The position numbers and the translations under genes are program-made. Of a DNA stretch of 52,803 nt, positions 50,855 through 52,803 are shown one piece after another; the first letter of the stretch is position 1; every line of letters begins with the position of its first letter. The stretch comes from an uncultured Eisenbergiella sp. (GTDB taxonomy: Bacteria > Bacillota > Clostridia > Lachnospirales > Lachnospiraceae): assembly GCA_910585455.1 (NCBI GenBank), contig CAJUEL010000035.1, positions 1 to 52,803 of the forward strand, read 5' to 3'. Under the pieces are notes generated by a model. The model did not search any database. It was not told the origin of the DNA and saw only the letters and a list, made by a program, of their open reading frames with translations.

Positions 50855-51127
50855 ATGCACATCAGCTATAAACCACTCTGGCACACACTGTTAGAGCGTG
50901 ATATGAGGAAAGAGGATTTAAGGCTTGCTGCTGGTATGACAACAAATATGATTGCCAACATGAGCAAAGAGGGAAAGCACATCAGCATGGATACATTAGC
51001 CCGTATCTGCGAAACGCTGAATTGTGAGATTACCGATGTGATTGAGTTAGTACCAGACGAGCCTGCTTCCACAGGAGGTAAGGAACATGAGCGAATTGAA
51101 ACCAAGAATAACGGAAAACGGAATTGA
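50855..51127 (+). CDS. XRE-family helix-turn-helix regulator of a mobile element
   Basis: A 90-residue protein with the motif LWHTLLERDMRKEDLRLAAG, then TTNMIANMSKEGKHISMDTL and a conserved ICETLNCEITDVIEL. This is the HTH_26-type Cro/C1 fold frequent on Firmicutes mobile elements. ATG 50855 follows AGGAAAA. Its end overlaps the tnpV start by 41 bases. Confidence 0.88.
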   Translation: MHISYKPLWHTLLERDMRKEDLRLAAGMTTNMIANMSKEGKHISMDTLARICETLNCEITDVIELVPDEPASTGGKEHERIETKNNGKRN

Positions 51128-51464
51128 TTATATCCTTGTCGGAGATTACTACATCCCGGACTTGAAGCTGCCGGAGGAACACCGCCCTATCGGAAAGTAC
51201 GGACGGATGCACCGGGAATATTTAAGGGAAGTCCACCCAGCCAGATTGAACACATTGATACTGACCGGAGAATTGTGGACATATCTTGCAGACCTGAACG
51301 AACAGGCACAGGAACGGTTAGACACTATCATGGAACAGCTGAAAGCTACCGAGGGCGTGACAGAGGAATTAAAGCGTACCTGTCAAATGGAATGGGTACA
51401 ACGATGTAATAACATCCATAACCGGGCAGAAGAAATTGTTTTGCATGAGATGATTTATTCATAA
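51087..51464 (+). CDS. tnpV: TnpV family transposon-encoded protein
   Basis: A 125-residue protein. YYIPDLKLPEEHRPIGKYGR, LADLNEQAQERLDTIMEQ and CQMEWVQRCNNIHNRAEEIV match the TnpV family, found on integrative elements of Clostridia (Tn4451-like and relatives). Its exact role is not known. ATG 51087 follows AGGAGG. It marks this end of the window as mobile DNA. Confidence 0.85.
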   Translation: MSELKPRITENGIDYILVGDYYIPDLKLPEEHRPIGKYGRMHREYLREVHPARLNTLILTGELWTYLADLNEQAQERLDTIMEQLKATEGVTEELKRTCQMEWVQRCNNIHNRAEEIVLHEMIYS

Positions 51465-51513
51465 CGGTGTGGTAGAATGATTATGTAAATAAATTTGATT
51501 TGGGGTGATAAAT

Positions 51514-51930
51514 ATGAAGGTATTAGTTAGTGCCTGTATTATGGGAACAAACTGTAAATATAACGGAAAAAACAATAAAAATTTAGCAGTTATCAATTTC
51601 TTAAAGGATAAAGAAGTTATTTCTATTTGCCCAGAAATATTAGCTGGCATGAAAATTCCTAGACCTTGTGCAGAAATTGTGAATGGGATTGTAGTAGATG
51701 AAAATGGAAATGATGTTAATTCTGAATATAATAAAGCAGTGTCAATGGCATTATCAAAAATTCAAAATGAAGATATTGATTTGGTTATATTACAATCCAG
51801 AAGTCCTACTTGTGGTGTAAATCAAATATACGATGGTAGCTTTACTGGAAAACTAATTTCTGGAATGGGATTTTTTGCGAAGGCATTAAAGCAAAGAGGA
51901 TATAATGTTATTGATGTTGAAGAAGTTTAA
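51514..51930 (+). CDS. DUF523 domain protein
   Basis: A 138-residue protein with the DUF523 pattern: MKVLVSACIMGTNCKYNG at the start, SICPEILAGM, and SRSPTCGVNQIYDGSFTGK with the paired cysteines. Function unknown; the Cys motifs suggest metal or sulfur chemistry. Base composition is clearly more AT-rich than neighbouring genes, consistent with recent transfer. ATG 51514 follows GGGGTGAT; an extended -10 TGGTAGAAT lies at 51470-51478. Confidence 0.88.
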   Translation: MKVLVSACIMGTNCKYNGKNNKNLAVINFLKDKEVISICPEILAGMKIPRPCAEIVNGIVVDENGNDVNSEYNKAVSMALSKIQNEDIDLVILQSRSPTCGVNQIYDGSFTGKLISGMGFFAKALKQRGYNVIDVEEV

Positions 51931-51969
51931 GTTTGTCACTTTGAAATTTTAATTGAATAACCACAGCAC

Positions 51970-52018
51970 AAACCGCTGCTACATGGGAGCCAACAAACCA
52001 TGCAACAGCGGTTTTTTC
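51970..52018. terminator. Terminator between the convergent DUF523 and XRE genes
   Basis: AAACCGCTG (51970-51978) with CAGCGGTTT (52006-52014), plus the inner ACATGG/CCATG pairing, followed by a T-run on the plus strand. The minus strand ends in TTTGTG, so it is strongest for DUF523. Confidence 0.8.
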
Positions 52019-52019
52019 T

Positions 52020-52803
52020 TTACCGTTTTTTCCTCTGGCTGATAGGCGTTCCCATTTTCTTTGATTTTTTGAGAATCCGAATCAGCCAGCGAAATTCTTC
52101 GTCTGACAGATTTTTATAGTTGATACCGAGCTGCTTGCAGTAAAGAACAACCAGCTTTTCATCCCGGCTGCCCTTGAAATTTTCGACCGCTTCCAGATTT
52201 TCTTTCAGTTCATCGGCAACGGTGGTCTGGGGCGCACTCTCACTGTCCTTTTTGTGAGCTTCCCGAATATCCCGGATAATGAGGTTGAGGTCATCCAGAA
52301 CCATGTGGCTGAAATATTCATCATCGCTGATATGGGCGGCTTGCAGCACTTTCAAATGCGGGTCATCTTCGCCGGGGCGATACCGTTCAATGATTTCATG
52401 CCGGACGGTATCGACAAGAGCGTTGAGATTTTGAATCTGCATGGTGGCAATCCCATCCACATAAATCTCAATGTCCGCAAGAAACTTGATAAAGTCCTTA
52501 TGGGTGGCAAGTTCGCAGAGCAGGCGGTTGTTAATCCGACCGCTTTTCAGAAGTGCCACCATTTCATCATTCAAATGCAGCTCCGTTAGTGGCGTGTTGA
52601 TCTGCTCCCGGTTCTCTGTCCGGCACAGTAGATAATCAACGGAAACCCCATAGAAGTCTGCCAGCGTGATAAGGTTGCCATGATTGATTTCCTTATAATC
52701 TTCTTTTTCATAATTTCCAAGAGCTGATTTGGAAATGCCCGTCAGCTTTGATAATTCTTCCAGATTTAAGCCTTTGTCCTTGCGGAGTTCCCAAAGGCGT
52801 TCC
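52020..52803 (-). CDS. XRE-family regulator, 5' end cut by the window edge
   Basis: The frame is open from the window edge. The N-terminal visible part is a Cro/C1 helix-turn-helix (ERLWELRKDKGLNLEELSKL, TGISKSALGNYEKED, LADFYGVSVDYLLCRTENRE). It is followed by a helical C-terminal domain of about 190 residues ending TPISQRKKR. At least 260 residues are present; only a few residues at the start should be missing. Such long XRE regulators are common in conjugative and mobilisable elements. The TTG at 52574 is internal and not the start. Confidence 0.85.
   Translation of the reverse strand, partial: ERLWELRKDKGLNLEELSKLTGISKSALGNYEKEDYKEINHGNLITLADFYGVSVDYLLCRTENREQINTPLTELHLNDEMVALLKSGRINNRLLCELATHKDFIKFLADIEIYVDGIATMQIQNLNALVDTVRHEIIERYRPGEDDPHLKVLQAAHISDDEYFSHMVLDDLNLIIRDIREAHKKDSESAPQTTVADELKENLEAVENFKGSRDEKLVVLYCKQLGINYKNLSDEEFRWLIRILKKSKKMGTPISQRKKR

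Noticed and set aside
50696..50884. N-terminal part of the P-type ATPase on the minus strand beyond the break
   Set aside because: That frame crosses the XRE promoter and leader, and it shows neither a metal-binding CxxC domain nor the expected helices.

Overview
The window looks like chromosomal DNA of a gut-type Lachnospiraceae (Firmicutes, Clostridia). The evidence is the Gram-positive AddAB recombinase, ECF vitamin transporters, an LtaS-type lipoteichoic acid enzyme paired with YfhO, strong GGAGG ribosome binding sites, TTGACA/TATAAT promoters, and a mosaic of Tn-type accessory genes (TnpV, XRE regulators, CD3324-type proteins). The genus is not resolved. No rRNA or tRNA gene is visible, although the left edge carries a promoter of the stable-RNA type pointing out of the window.

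Layout. 0-6 kb: a MORN-repeat membrane protein, then an LTA-synthase-like enzyme and YfhO (cell-envelope polymer synthesis and decoration). 6-12 kb: a LacI-controlled operon for import and intracellular desulfation of a sulfated sugar (binding protein, two permeases, sulfatase), with operators visible in the divergent promoter region. 12-13.5 kb: a type I toxin/antisense RNA pair and asnA. 13.7-15.6 kb: an unusual single-chain fusion of a HAD phosphatase, eight 12-residue repeats and a CPBP membrane protease. 16-18.4 kb: a secreted CAP protein, a broken toxin with its surviving antitoxin, and a TPP riboswitch controlling thiT. 18.7-23.6 kb: M24 peptidase, aldose epimerase and an ECF module (S, fused A-A', T). 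23.7-31 kb: addB-addA. 31-36.8 kb: a tightly overlapping set running thioredoxin, orphan CbiG-like protein, TIM-barrel isomerase and uridine phosphorylase, plus an AGCS symporter and a zinc dehydrogenase. 37-46.4 kb: two related heterodimeric ABC exporter pairs around a GNAT protein, a CD3324 protein and about 0.9 kb of unusually structured noncoding DNA. 46.7-48.9 kb: TIGR04076-like protein, methyltransferase, Cof-type HAD. 48.9-52.8 kb: a 5'-truncated metal P-type ATPase abutting transposon-type genes (XRE, TnpV, DUF523, XRE).

The most unusual content is: (1) the HAD/repeat/CPBP fusion; (2) the 42.08-42.48 kb region, where three TGATATAATG motifs, palindromes sharing a GCAAGC core and a predicted multi-stem RNA occur together; (3) a 314-bp giant inverted repeat right behind an exporter gene; (4) an orphan CbiG-like protein in a nucleoside/sugar operon; and (5) three different families of dispersed intergenic palindromic elements. 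All functional links are read from sequence by eye. Family assignments rest on motifs remembered from known families, not on database searches.
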